NCBI GenBank assembly: GCA_030323885.1 | Contig: CM059199.1 | Coordinates: 74,682,781 to 74,746,780 of the forward strand | Direction of reading: 5' to 3' | Length of the DNA: 64,000 bases | Origin: Branchipolynoe longqiensis | Lineage: Eukaryota; Annelida; Polychaeta; Phyllodocida; Polynoidae | In this document: positions 1-10,732 of the stretch, piece by piece | Numbering within the stretch: position 1 is the first letter of the stretch | Layout of the letters: every line of letters begins with the position of its first letter | The notes under the pieces: model-generated | What the model was told of the DNA's origin: nothing | Seen by the model: the letters and a program-made list of their open reading frames with translations, nothing else | Database searches by the model: none | Program-made: the position numbers and the translations under genes

Positions 1-128
1 ATATCATACATATCATATGCATATATCATACATATACCATATATCTACCATATACATATCATGCATATAACAAATATATTTATCATGTATATATCGTATA
101 TATATCATGTATATAATATACATTATGT
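1..128. repeat. AT-rich simple repeat
   Basis: Degenerate repetition of ATATCATAC/CATATATC-like words continues to the left window edge. An open frame read through it has low complexity and is not a gene. Confidence 0.7.
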
Positions 129-714
129 ATGTCATCCGTCCTGCTGAGCGGGTCTGGCAGCGGTAGTGACCAGGCGCAGCTGGTATCATGCGGTCATGAG
201 CCACTCACAGGTGGCCGAGTAGTGGCGGATGAAGGAACTAATCTAGTCAGCAGCAGGTTGGGTAGTACTAACTCAATGAACTAGGAGTGGGTAGTAGCTA
301 ATCCACATGACATTAGGGTGTAGACTAAATAAAGGGGAGAGAACTGCTAGGTGGTAGTGTCCTTGTTTATATTCCCATAATAGATTATAGAGCACATATA
401 TATCAGACATATATACATAACATTGGAGGGAAACTTCAGAACTATCGGACTAATCAACTTTACTTATGTGAATGTTAAGAAGTGCTGGTGTTTCTTCTCT
501 GCCTGGTACTACTGGTAGTCTTCTGTCAGCTTGAGCTAACAGGACCGTCTACCTGCGTGTAATGACTGCTTCAGAGCGAATCCCCAGACGGCGCCACGGA
601 CACAAACCATTCCAGTTGGCTCTCATTCCACCAACCAGGCACTGCCAGAATAAGCTGCATTGTGTTCGATTTGGCAAAGATTGGTGGTGATATTTTTGGT
701 TTGGAATGGTTTTC
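129..714. other. Unassigned sequence
   Basis: No domain-bearing open frame, RNA gene or clear repeat was recognised here. Only short AT-rich words such as ATATATCAGACATATATAC occur. Confidence 0.4.
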
Positions 715-1494
715 TTAAAGCTGCATAGTCCGATGAAATATAAAATTTTAGAAACCAAAACAATTAACTAGATTTGATTATCCATATCTAAATTAGATAC
801 CAATGCACTTCTTAAACATTTCTTTCTGCACAGAAGAGAATAACATTAATAGAACTGCTTACAGCAGAAAGAAGCCTATGGTGTGAGAATGTTGGTGTGA
901 TTGCCAAAACTAAAGCTAAGATTCCTTACACACGGTATGCGGTATGTGGTACGCGAATGCGAATGCGACAAAAAATCGAAACGCCTTGAAGTCAATGGAC
1001 TACATTCCTTACATGCGGTATGCGAATGCGAATGCGAACGCGAATGCGAATGTGTCAACTCGATCGGTCCCTGTAGCCATCGGTGCGGCATGCAGTATGC
1101 GGCATGCGGTGTGCGAATAGAAATGTAAGTCGCACTTGTCCATTAGGTTTACACTACCAGAGGCGACTGATCATTACGGAACGGTCACACACAGGGGTGC
1201 TGAGTGGAAACATATGGTAGTGGTGGTGGGGGGTAGACGCTTGCCGCTTATCGCGTAGAAGGAATCCTCCCATTCACATACCGCATACTGTATACTGCAT
1301 GCTGCATACCGCATACCGCGTAGAAGGAATCTTAGCTTGAGTTGACATGCTTGCTTTTCAAATATCTCGAAAGGTAGCCACTTAAAATAAAATTACTTCG
1401 AACTAATATAAAGTAGATAACAATGATCAATCGACTATATTTATCTCAGCAGAATGACTGGAATTCAAAACCATCTGACTATGCAATTTTCAAG
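715..1494 (+). mobile_element. TTAA-flanked MITE (GCATAGTCCGATG family), interrupted copy
   Basis: The left end reads TTAAAGCTGCATAGTCCGATG and the right end carries the inverted CATCTGACTATGCAA. The internal sequence matches the complete copy at 32676-33026, for example the AAATATCTC and AAAGTAGAT stretches. The copy is split by a second element at about 912-1338. It is non-coding, a non-autonomous DNA transposon remnant. Confidence 0.65.
912..1338. mobile_element. Nested MITE with GCTAAGATTCCTT termini and (GCGAAT)n core
   Basis: The left end GCTAAGATTCCTTACACACG is inverted at the right end (GCGTAGAAGGAATCTTAGC). Repeated ATTCCTTACA.GCGGTATGCG words are subterminal and the core holds GCGAATGCGAATGC tandem units. 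It interrupts the TTAA-type MITE between its GCCAAAACTAA and CAAATATCTC parts. Open frames of about 70 codons here are translated repeats. Confidence 0.6.
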
Positions 1495-1828
1495 TTGCAG
1501 TCCAGTGGTTCCGAGTTTCCCCAATTTTATTAATTAAATACATTAGATTGATCATAATAGTCTACTTTGCTTTTGTTTGAAATAACTTATTTTAGATGTC
1601 GAAATTGGAGAATATTTCAAGTTAAAACCTATCAAATTAATGTTGGCAAATACGTCAAAATTCTCTCACTCTAAGCTTCAGCAGCAACATGTTCTAAAAA
1701 TTCCGTTCTTTGCAGTAAGAAATGATTAATAAGTGCACTCGTCCCTCAGCTGGATATGGAGGCTCAAATTTATGTTAATGTTATGGTTTTGAAAATGTAA
1801 CATTTTCAGTGGATTGTCAGTGATGCTA
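1495..1828. other. Decayed MITE-related sequence
   Basis: AT-rich. The part around 1590-1740 (GAGAATATTTCAAGTT, TTGGCAAATACGTCAAAA, CTTCAGCAGCAA) resembles the reverse orientation of the TTAA-flanked MITE. No gene is seen. Confidence 0.4.
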
Positions 1829-2584
1829 ATGGCCTTGTCACACTACGACGTTTCCCCTGGCGCCCCGCCAACGCGCAAGATATTTGCTAGGGCTCGAGAC
1901 ACGTTGTGACACATCGGCGTTGTGGGAGAAAGTTTGACGGGTTGCAGCGTGTTAGTGGCGTATTGGTGGCGTGTTATTGGCGTGTTAGTAGCGTGTCATT
2001 GGAGTGTTGGTAGCGTGTTGGTGGAGTGTTTGTGGTGTGTTAGTGGCGTGCCTGTGGCGTGTTAGTGGCGTGTAGGCAGCGCGTTGGGAGCATGTTAGTG
2101 CCGTGTCAACGTGTACACAACTACCATCAACACGTCAAGACGCCCCGGGAACACGTCCAGAGCCGCCACCAGCACGTCCAGACGCGCCGGCAACACATCC
2201 AACGCGTCGAAAAATGCTGGAGCAACGCCAATATCGCGCCCACTACCCGTCGATCGGACGTTACGGACGCACCGACGGAACGGTCGCATTTTGGGGGGAA
2301 CAAAGCCAACGTTAACCGACGTTGATCACCGTTCTGGCAGCGTTCCCCCGACGCGCCGCCAACGGGTATCGACGTATTGGTAACGCGTCCGTAATGCCCC
2401 CTCCAACCCGCCGACGCACGCCGACATGTCCATTCACACGTTGCTATCACTCAACGTGTACCGACGTGTACCGATGCGCCGTTAATGCGCCGGTAACGTG
2501 TCCCGACGTGTCCCGATGTTTCAACCAAAAAGGCAACATGTCGATGCGCGTTGGGGCAAAACGTCGTAGTGTGACAGGGCCATA
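1829..2584. mobile_element. TIR element with GTCACACTACGACGTTT ends (foldback type)
   Basis: Both ends share ATGGCC[T/C]TGTCACACTACGACGTTT in inverted orientation (1829-1853 and 2560-2584). The left interior is built of GTGTTAGTGGC-like 10-12 bp units and the right interior of complementary CGTGTACCGACG/AACACGTC words, so the single strand could fold back. It is unusually GC- and CpG-rich for its surroundings. Open frames of 60-107 codons on both strands come from the repeat units and show no domain. A non-autonomous DNA transposon is the best reading; the superfamily is unknown. Confidence 0.65.
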
Positions 2585-2944
2585 AGGCATCGCAGGTAAT
2601 TGGACTCGCGAATACAGCCAAGCGCCAGTAACTAAGTCTGCTCCGATATGACGCCGACTAGCGGCTCCTTATGAACTAACCTGAACTATATACCATTACC
2701 GCCGTCTAGCGGGTTTTTCGGCACTTCCGCCGCACGGATCGCCCAGTAAACAAACTTAGAAAGGGAATGCGGCTCCACCTATATCGTATTTCATAACTAA
2801 ATTATGCCGACCTTTCGGACAAATATTCTCGGCTATAAAAGCGACTCCTAGCTTTAGATATTTCACTTTCGACACGGGAGCCACCCAGACAACAATTGCC
2901 TTAAATTGTTCGACGGTCGATGAAGCCAGGAGCCGGTGTAGTAA
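2585..2944. other. Unassigned sequence
   Basis: Mixed-composition sequence with no recognised gene or repeat. Confidence 0.35.
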
Positions 2945-4030
2945 GTTGAAAACACTACCCCACAAAAACACTACGGTAGTGTTTTGAACCTAGGTTCAAA
3001 ACACTACCGTAGTGTTTTGAACCTAGTTGAAGGTAGGTTCAAAACACTACTGTGGCCACGCTCAAAACACTATCATTAAGTTCAAAACACTACCCCTAAG
3101 TTCAAAACACTACTCTAAAAGAAATGTTATAAATGCTGCATATTCAGTTTCATTTCTAGTATCGTGATGCAGTATGCAGTAAGGTGGGGCAGTAGGGGTT
3201 GTTGTTGTTGTTGATTGTTGTTTTATGTCCTAGCAACATCTAAGGTCATATTACTATTTATTAGGGCGGGCACCGACTTGTGACAGTGCACACTCATGGA
3301 TACATTAGGCTACGTTATGGTGCAGTCCCACTCGGACGTGTGCGCTGTTACAAGTCGGTGCACATCCTGGTATGGTCTAGGGTCTTACTGGGGTGTAAAT
3401 CTACACCAACCACCCAGCCTCCCCCGGCCCTCTCAGAGGACTGTGGTTGGACTCTTAGGCTGCCTTTTTCCTTCCTCCCCCCCTCCCCTCTACCACTCAA
3501 TTCCTCTGATCACTACACACCGGAAGCCAACTCCCGACCACATGGGACTGCTTTAAGCCCATTCAGTGCTGCAGCTTTGCAGCCTTCAGCGCACCAATGC
3601 GACTGAAAACTCCCCAAAACAACAACAACAAACACTCGGACGTTTCTCTCCAACACGCTCGACATGTGTCACTTTTTAGCGAGACGTCGGGAAGCGTTAC
3701 GCGTGTGTTCCAATATTATGGCGACGTCAGAAGCACGTCGACATCGCTGGAATAACGTTATGCGAACACTAGGCAAACGGTTGCTTTGTTGTTTTACACC
3801 CTAGCTACATCTAAGGTCATATGATGACGCCACGCCAAACTTTTACCACGACATCATGCTACTGCCATGTCATGTGTTTTGAACTTGGGTAGTGTTTTCA
3901 ATGTACGTAGGGGTAGTGTTTTGAACTTAACGGTAGTGTTTTGAACCTAAGCTCAAAACACTATGGTAGTGTTTTGAACCTAGGTTCAAAACACTACCGT
4001 AGTGTTCTGAACGGGGTAGTGTTTTGAACG
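2945..4030. mobile_element. Foldback-like element bounded by clustered TTCAAAACACTAC palindromes
   Basis: Two blocks (about 2945-3118 and 3880-4030) are packed with TTCAAAACACTAC and its complement GTAGTGTTTTGAA. They are arranged as palindromes such as TTTTGAACCTAGGTTCAAAA. The blocks flank about 760 bp that contain SINE tails and unassigned sequence. Clustered inverted subterminal repeats suggest a foldback or MITE-like element. No clear target duplication was seen, so the outer limits are approximate. Confidence 0.5.
3198..3400. mobile_element. SINE-1 tail fragments, opposed orientations
   Basis: Positions 3198-3300 match the reverse complement of the SINE-1 3' end (TTGTTGTTTTATGTCCTAGC, CCGACTTGTGACAGTG). 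Positions 3346-3400 match its forward 3' end (CAAGTCGGTGCACATCCTGG). A third tail fragment lies at about 3779-3822. The full family is represented by the copy at 21436-21780. No gene is seen in 3400-3780. Confidence 0.55.
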
Positions 4031-4238
4031 TCCTACACCGGCAACTCGAGCCCCGGTCGGAGCACACTCACCAACTGGGGACGATGGCTTGCACATGTGA
4101 CTGGCACACGTGCAGGCAGTTAGTCCGAGAGCGTCTTACTATGATCGCAGATGGAAGACTCTCGGCTGGCTGGTCCGATAAATACGCCACAAAGGACGTG
4201 CAAACAGACGTCTGCGCGCTGAGCACCCGCAGCGAGGA

Positions 4239-4747
4239 CGGTGTCGCAGTTTGAGCGCCATGCCACTTTGAGCTGACTTGCATACGCTCAAATTCAAGGC
4301 ATTGTCAATGGTCGTGAGCAATCTTCAAAAAAAAAAAGTACAGAAGAAGTGAAATATCTCTAAAACCACAGCACCTATTAATAAATCGCTTAGTACACAT
4401 ATAGAAAACATCTTTACCAAAAAGATTATATTAAATTTATATACGGTTAGGGTTCTTGATTTCTATTTATTTTGAATAAAACTAATGTTTTGCACTATGC
4501 ATACCGTCAAACTCAAGGCATTGTCAATGGTCGTGAGCAATCTTCATACAGAAAATACAGGAAAAGTGAAATATCTCTAAAAGCGCACCACCTAGAAACA
4601 AACCGCTTGGTACACATATAGAAAACATCTTTACCAAAAACATTATGTTAAATTCATAAGGTTAGTGACGATGCTGTCAGATTTTGATGCATGTGCATGA
4701 AACTGACAGTCAGCTCAAACTGGCAGGGCGCTCAAACTGCGACACCG
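4239..4747. mobile_element. Tandem-core MITE with GGTGTCGCAGTTTGAGCGCC termini
   Basis: About 40-bp terminal inverted repeats (4239-4278 and 4707-4747) flank two tandem copies of a core of about 210 bp. The core begins at CTCAAGGCATTGTCAATGG and includes GTGAAATATCTCTAAAA and TTTTGAATAAAA. The same core occurs in the element at 9895-10732, which has unrelated termini. The arrangement recalls the pearl-type tandem-core elements of bivalves; that is analogy only. Confidence 0.65.
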
Positions 4748-5069
4748 GCCAAGCGAGCGGTGACACCCGCTGCCACCCCATCCCACCAGACTGAGAGAAA
4801 AACATCAGGGGCCATATGCAGGAAACGGTGTTACGGGCATTTGGTGTTAGCCGGTAACACCATTTAGCTATCACCGCTCTCGGGAAGTGTGTCAAGCGGT
4901 ATGCAGGAGTGCCTAAACGGTTGGTGTTAGCTAAACATGAATCTATTTATAGATTTGGGGAATCCCTTGCTGCCGGTCATGGCGAGCCCAGCTATTTGGT
5001 TGGTTGGTTGGTTTCTCCACACACCGGGGACCAGCACGCCTTGTCATTCGGCGACGGCGGTAGCGATAT
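4748..5069. other. Unassigned sequence
   Basis: Contains short inverted words around GGTGTTAGC/GGTAACACC but no gene. It may belong to the tandem repeat that follows. Confidence 0.3.
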
Positions 5070-5460
5070 GTTTAGTTTGGATTCGTCGATTCGACAATAT
5101 GAATAACGCCGCCAATGCGGCGGTAGCGTTAATATGGGTTCGCTTTTAGGGTTAAATTGATCAAATTTCACTTATCGCGTATGTAATTCTGTTAAATATG
5201 ATAGCATTGAATAGATTTGGGCCTAATACATTGCCACCGATGCGGCGGCATCGGCCAGTATGGATATGGACGTCGACGCAGCGATTTGCTTTGTTTGCTT
5301 TCGTCGATTCGACAATATGAATAACGCCGACAATGCGTCGATGGTGTTAATATCGGTTCGCTTTTAGGGTTAAATTGATAAAATTTCACTTATTGCGTAT
5401 GTAATTCTGTTAAATATGACAGCATTGAATAGATTTGGGCCTAATACATTCCCGCCGATT
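5070..5460. repeat. Two tandem copies of a ~215-bp unit
   Basis: The unit runs from TCGTCGATTCGACAATATGA through CGCTTTTAGGGTTAAATTGA to TAGATTTGGGCCTAATACAT. It appears at about 5083 and again about 215 bp later, with few differences. No coding potential is seen. Confidence 0.7.
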
Positions 5461-6640
5461 CGGCGTAAGTAAGTAAGTAACTTAAAGCACAGGTTTAGCA
5501 AGTGTCCGAGTGCACTATGGCACTGAAGTCCTTCAAACTGTCCAGCTGCTTAGCCTCCACAAAACAATTACCATCACTAATAACTAGTCCATAGCAATAT
5601 TATGATGGAATTATATATCAATATCAGTGGCCTGGCATTCGATGCTTGCATCTTGGTGCTCCGTGTTCACTGCTCGCTGCCTCACCTGTTGCTTAGCTGG
5701 CCTGACATTCTGCACGTCTTCATCCTGGCCGTTTTCATTACAGCCATTCGTCTCTGTTGACGATCTGTGCATCTGTGCTTCTTGGCATCTGTGCAGTCAT
5801 GTCTGTGCCTCTAGGCATCCGTGTGCCATCTTTCCAGGCATCTGTGCATTTGTGGGCCATCACTTCGGGCCCTGTCCTCCAATCTGTCCATTCAGATATG
5901 CCGTTCTGCTTGCTTGTCTGTGGTAGAGCAAACTCACAGTAACTTTTTAATGCTGCTTCATTTGGTTACCAGGGAGTTGCTGCCTGGTGACCCACAGCTA
6001 TACGACACTGTCTTTGTTGGTAGCCTGAAGCAATGGGCCTAAAAGCACCATTGCCTCCACATCTGACACCATGTGAAAGTACAACGTCTGAACACTTTGA
6101 CTTCTGGATACTGAATGCTTTATTCCCCGTCCAGGGGTCTAGACCTCCAGCACACTTAGTCATGTGACGTCATCTCATTTGCATATATTACAGACGTGTC
6201 TACATGTCTAGACGTCTAGACGTCTATTACGCATATATCACACTCACCAAGACGCTGCGGGAGGCCTTGGTGCCTTCTGTCTCATCTAGACGACGAGGCA
6301 CTCTCCACAGCCTCCGTTGAGGTGCAGCTCAGGCTTGTGCTGCTGCTGTCTTGCCACTTCCAGCACTGATGTCTGCAGGCACTTGGAAGAGCCGGTCTCT
6401 CCACGCCTACCTGCATCATCTCGAAATTAAGGATGCTCTATCAGCGCTCGCTAATATGTTGGGTGAGCGCTGATCTTCTGAGCTGTTTCTCCTTCCTTCC
6501 TGTAACTAGGACTCCACTTACTGGTTGCGCCCTGGTCGCCTACTGACTCATTCTTGATCGACCTCCGCAGCTTGTGACTTGTTTTCTATTAAATTTCTAT
6601 TTAAACCTATATCTGTTTCTGTCTTTCATCCGAGTGTAGC
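5461..6640. other. Non-coding region with a hairpin shared with 55 kb
   Basis: No domain-bearing open frame. A perfect-arm hairpin with arms TCAGCGCTC/GAGCGCTGA lies at 6441-6473. A related hairpin in the opposite orientation is at 55041-55072, and flanking words such as CCTGAGC and AGGCTGTGGAGAGTG also correspond. A reverse copy of the same repeat family as the 54-55 kb block is likely. A few (GTAA)n and (TCTAGACG)n words also occur. Confidence 0.45.
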
Positions 6641-6980
6641 GAATTATTTCTAGAAGTTGTTCTTTTCCTGAACAATCAAACGCTTCCTCTCCACTCCTGA
6701 ATAAGGTGGGGGGAAAAGACCATAATTGTGTAAATAACCCTCAATTGAAAAATGGCTTGAAGACCAGTGCTTGGACACTTATAAAGGAACCTTTTCAGCA
6801 GATTAAACGTACTAATTTCCAATAACTATTTAAATTAATATATTTATTAAATAATATTAATAATGTATTTATTTAATCATTTATTATTACTTCAATAATA
6901 AAAATATTATTTTATGTAAATGCTCCATGTTTTGCTGTGATATTCGTTTCTTTTAATTTAAAATGGAGTAATTGTTCTAA
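6641..6980. other. AT-rich unassigned sequence
   Basis: Strongly AT-rich (TTATTAAATAATATTAATAA-like) with no gene or RNA recognised. Confidence 0.4.
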
Positions 6981-6982
6981 AA

Positions 6983-7030
6983 GAAAGCCCCTACCCCCCC
7001 CCCCCACCCCCCCCCACACACACACACCAC
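6983..7030 (+). repeat. Poly-C tract followed by (CA)n
   Basis: Homopolymeric C runs interrupted by A, then ACACACACAC. Simple sequence. Confidence 0.9.
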
Positions 7031-7169
7031 CCGAACACACCCGGCGCTATTACCCCAGCAGCGGTGATGCGGTAGGTGGAGTTAATGGGCAGGAGTTTGG
7101 GGGGAAGGGAGTTGGAGGGAGAGGTGTTGGGTCTATACATAGCCGAGTGTTCACCACAATGGTGCAATA

Positions 7170-7800
7170 ATTAAGGGCCGTGCGGCGCGGGGCGGGGTGC
7201 CCGGCGGGGCGGAGCGGGGTGCCCGGCGGCGCGGGGCGGGGTGCCAGGCGGGGCGGGGGCGGGGTGCCCGGCGGCGCGGGCGGGGTGCCGGCGGGGTGCC
7301 GGCAGGGCGGGACGGGGTGCCCGGCGGGGCGGGGCGGGGTGCCCGGCGGGGCGGGGCGGGGTGCCCGGCGGGGCGGAGCGGGGTGCCCGGCGGGGCGGAG
7401 CGGGGTGCGGCGGGGTGGGGCGGGGCGCGGCGGGGCGGGGCGGGGGCGGGCGGGCGGGGCGGGGCGGGGCGGGGCGGGGTGCCGGGGGCGGGGCGGGGGG
7501 GTGCCCGGCGGGGTGGGGCGGGGTGCCCGATGGGGCGGGCGCGGGGGTGCCGGCGGGGGTGGAGTGGGCCGGGTGCCAGCGGGCGGGGCGGGGTGCCCGG
7601 CAGGGCGGGGCGGGGCGGGGTGCCCGGCGGGGCGGGGCGGGGTGCCCGGCGGGGCGGGGTGCCCGGCGGGGAGGGGAGGGGCGGGGCGGGGCGGGGCGGG
7701 GCGGGGCGGGGCGGGGCGGGGCGGGGCGGTGCCCGGCGGGAGGGGCGGGGTACCAGGAGGTCGGGGAGCCCCCCCCCCCCCCCCCGCTTCCCTAAAGGCG
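7170..7800 (+). repeat. G-rich minisatellite (GGGGCGGGGTGCCCGGC)n
   Basis: More than 600 bp are made of 15-20 bp units of the form GGGGCGGGGTGCCCGGCG, including about eight consecutive GGGGC pentamers near 7680-7728 and a poly-C run near 7770. Every unit has runs of four G, so the plus strand has dense G-quadruplex potential. Repeat periods divisible by three leave several frames open on both strands for 180-340 codons (Gly/Arg or Pro/Arg only). These are translated repeats, not proteins. Confidence 0.9.
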
Positions 7801-7899
7801 CTCCGGTCCCCTGTTGAATGAATAGCACATGTGTCGGAGAGGCACTCCTCATCAATTACACACAGAGAAGCCGGCGGGACCCACGAACAATGAGGCGTC

Positions 7900-8170
7900 A
7901 GGGGAGGTCGGGTCGGGGGTCTGGCGGCGGGAGGCGAGGGCGGTGGACGTGTGTCTGGGGGCGGGGCGCGGGGGGCGGGGGCGGGGGACTGGTGTCTGGG
8001 GTGGGGCGGAGGGCGGGGGCGGGGGCGGGACGGCGGGGGGCGGGGGGCGGAAGGCAGAGGCACGGCCTGAGCGGGCCATGGGTCCAGGCGGCAGGCAGGG
8101 CGGGAAGGGGAGCTAGGGGTGGGGGGAGGAGGGAGGGTGGCAGGGGCCTAGGGGAGCTGCTCAAGGAGCA
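7900..8170 (+). repeat. Second G-rich low-complexity block
   Basis: Irregular GGGGCGGGGGCGGG-type sequence after a short unique spacer (7800-7900). Open frames are compositional artefacts. Confidence 0.75.
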
Positions 8171-8225
8171 GATCAATGCGCGCGCAGATTTGGTTCTATG
8201 GGGTCTGCCAGCCGAATGCAGGTGA

Positions 8226-8556
8226 ATGGGAGTGAGAGAAGTGAAGAGAATGGAAAGGGGAGAGAATGGAATGGGGAGAGAAAGGAAAGGGGAGAGAATG
8301 GGAAGGGAATGGGAATAGAATGGAAAGGAAAGAGAATGGAAAGGGAAGAGAATGGAAAGAGGAGAGAAAGGAAAGGGGAGAGAAAGGGAAGGGAATGGGA
8401 AGTGAATAGAATGGAAAGGAAAGAGAATGGAAAGGGAAGAGAATGGAAAGGGAAGAGGATGGGAAGGGAAGAGGATGGGAAGGGAAGAGAATAGAAAGGG
8501 GAGAGAAAGGAAAGGGAACAGTATCGAAAGAGAAGAGAATAGAAAGGGAAGAGAAT
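8226..8556 (+). repeat. Purine-only minisatellite (GAGAATGGAAAGGGA)n
   Basis: Tandem units of about 15 bp (AGAGAATGGAAAGGG) are almost free of pyrimidines apart from the T of AATGG. The tract continues at about 8898-8985 after a SINE insertion. Long purine tracts can form triplex DNA. The open frame of about 98-134 codons is a translated repeat. Confidence 0.85.
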
Positions 8557-8893
8557 GGTTGTGTTTGTTTGTTTGTTGTTGTTTTACATCCTAGCAACAT
8601 CTAAGGTCATATCAGGATAGGTACCGACTTGTGACAGTGCACACTCATGGCAACTTAATAGTGCTGCCCCACTGGGAAATCAGGCCGCCAGCACCATGAC
8701 CTGATATCCCACTCAGTCCCATTATCCTGACACTGAGCAAACCAGTTCTTTCCCTATCCTAGTAATGCTGAGTGCCAAGCTAGGAAGCGACAAGTATCAA
8801 TTTTTAAGTCATTGGTTTGACTCGACCACGATCTCATGGATTCGGATCCCCCGATCTCCCAAAACAGGGGACGGACAGTCAACTCTGGTCCGG
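8557..8893 (-). mobile_element. SINE-1 copy, inserted in the purine tract
   Basis: Reverse-strand copy of the tRNA-derived SINE-1 family. The (AAC)n tail is at the left (TTGTTGTTGTTTTACATCC), followed by the conserved body (AAGGTCATATCAGGAT, CCGACTTGTGACAGTG, CCTGACACTGAGC). The tRNA-like head is at the right and lacks its last bases. Purine-rich repeat resumes immediately after it. Confidence 0.75.
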
Positions 8894-8990
8894 AACAGTA
8901 TGGAAAGAGAGGGGAATGGAAAGGCAAGAGAATTGAAGGGGGAAAGAAGAAAAGGGAAGAGAAGAAAAGGGAAGAGAATGCCACTCCTTG
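8894..8990 (+). repeat. Purine tract, right part
   Basis: GGAAAGAGAGGGGAATGG-type units continue the tract interrupted by the SINE. Confidence 0.7.
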
Positions 8991-9640
8991 AATTGCCTCA
9001 GTTGTTTTGCTAGTGCCTACAGTAATTATTAATTAAGTGTCGCTGCTACAATCATTTTCAAGCCTCATTTTCCTGATTTCATAAAGAAGTGGATGTGACG
9101 AAAGTTGATTAAGACAATGCGTGGACAGAAGTGTCTGAGCCTGCCCTATAGATACGGGTTGTAGTATGGGTGGTTGGGCGGTAATGAAAAGGTAGTACAG
9201 GTGGGGTTCCGTTTCTGGCTCGCCAAGAAGTGTCGATAGCTGGCGGCAAGCCAGCTTATATCTGGTGATGTAGGGTGTGACAGCTCATCGCTATGAACAT
9301 AGATGGATAGAAAGGGACGCGCTCATTCACCCATGAGCGGCTCAAGTCCAGCAGTAGCGGAAGGTGGGGGTGAGTCGTTCCCTTTGAATCAAGTGTAATG
9401 CTAACATTGCGACTAATTGAGGACATCAAAGTAACAGACCTCACCAATTAATTGTAATAAGCGCTAATTATCCTCGGCCTCCTAAGTCTGTCACACCGCT
9501 CTGCATTGCCACTGCTCAAGGCAGGACTATATATAGGCTGAAGGTGTCTTCTCAGTTACTGCTTTCGCTGGTCCCTGACGAGTGGCTGATACTGGGACCA
9601 GGTGGGAACATCCCTGGGTGCTGCCCTTCTAGGAGATCAT
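8991..9640. other. Mostly unassigned; degraded DIRS-like terminus near 9360-9412
   Basis: No gene. On the minus strand the segment ending near 9412 reads TAGTCGCAATG...ATTACACTTGATTCAAAGGG. This resembles the left terminus of the GC-rich DIRS-like family (GGTCGTAATGC...TTGATGCGAGG at 35811). It is followed by GAC.CACCCCC-like sequence as in the 20.2 kb copy. Weak evidence. Confidence 0.35.
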
Positions 9641-9644
9641 GCTC

Positions 9645-9894
9645 TGTAACTAAAACTCACTTTTACTCAATAAGCATGTGATATATCAGCACACTAGACC
9701 ATGTATCTAAAACTCACTTTTACTCAACAAGCATGTGATATATCAGCACAATAGACCATGTATCTAAAACTCACTTTTACTCAATAAGCATGTGATATAT
9801 AAGCACAATAGACCATGTATCTAAAACTCACTTTTGCTCAATGAACATGTGGTATATCAGCGCAATAGACCATGTATCTAAAACTCACTTTTAC
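9645..9894 (+). repeat. 58-bp satellite array, left part
   Basis: Four to five units of AAACTCACTTTTACTCAATA plus AGCATGTGATATATCAGCAC plus AATAGACCATGTATCTA, nearly identical to each other. The array resumes at 10733 after a transposon insertion. Confidence 0.85.
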
Positions 9895-10732
9895 CAGAGA
9901 GCGTGTACATAAACAGATGAGAGGGACAACTCCCATACTAGAGCATGTAACATCTGCCGACTGTGGCGCTCCAAGTGGTGGTTGTTGAACAGTATATGAC
10001 ACAGCTGTCAAACTTAAGGCATTGTCAATGGTCGTGTGCAATCTTCATCCAGAAAAAGTGAAATATCTCTAAAACTACACCACCTAGAAACAAATTGATT
10101 GGAATACACATAGAAAACATGTTTACCAACAAGATTATATTAAATTGATATGGGTAGGGTTCTGGATTTCTATTAATTTGGAATAAAACTGACGTTTTTC
10201 ACTACGCGTACGGCAAACTCAAGGCATTGTCAATGGTCGTGTGCAATCTTCCTACAGAAAAAGTGAAATATCTCTAAAACTACACCACCTAGAAACAAAC
10301 TGATTGGAATACACATAGAAAACATGTTTACCAACAAGATTATATTAAATTGATATGGTTAGGGTTCTGGATTTCTATTAATTTGGAATAAAACTGACGT
10401 TTTTCACTACGCGTACGGCAAACTCAAGGCATTGTCAATGGTCGTGTGCAATCTTCCTACAGAAAAAGTGAAATATCTCTAAAACTACACCAAATAGAAA
10501 CAAGCCGCTTAGTACACATATAGAAAATATGTTTACCAACAAGATTATATTTAATTTATAAGGTTAGGGTTCTGGATTTCTATTAATTTTGAATAAAAAC
10601 AAATGTTTTGCACTGAGCGTACCGCCAAACTCAAGGCTTGTTCAACACTAACCGCCAGGAACGCCACTGTAGCCTCTGTTACCGTTTTTCGCGGGAGTTG
10701 TCCCTCTCATCTGTTTATATACACGCTCTCTG
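9895..10732. mobile_element. Tandem-core MITE (CAGAGAGCGTGTA termini) inside the satellite
   Basis: Termini CAGAGAGCGTGT and ACACGCTCTCTG are inverted and extend as an almost perfect repeat over about 40 bp (ATAAACAGATGAGAGGGACA), then imperfectly to about 100 bp. A 7-bp target duplication CTTTTAC (9888-9894 and 10733-10739) flanks it. Inside are three tandem units of about 210 bp starting CTCAAGGCATTGTCAATGG. These match the core at 4239-4747 and a fragment at 63797-63900. The CAGAG-type termini suggest a hAT-like origin, but a 7-bp duplication is atypical. Non-coding. Confidence 0.8.

Noticed and set aside
7050..8063. Open frames of up to 337 codons (Pro/Arg or Gly/Arg only) in the G-rich minisatellite
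   Set aside because: They arise on both strands and in several frames from the repeat period and have no domain or codon bias of a gene.
8196..8600. 134-codon Phe/Ser/Pro frame
   Set aside because: Reverse translation of the purine-only tract.
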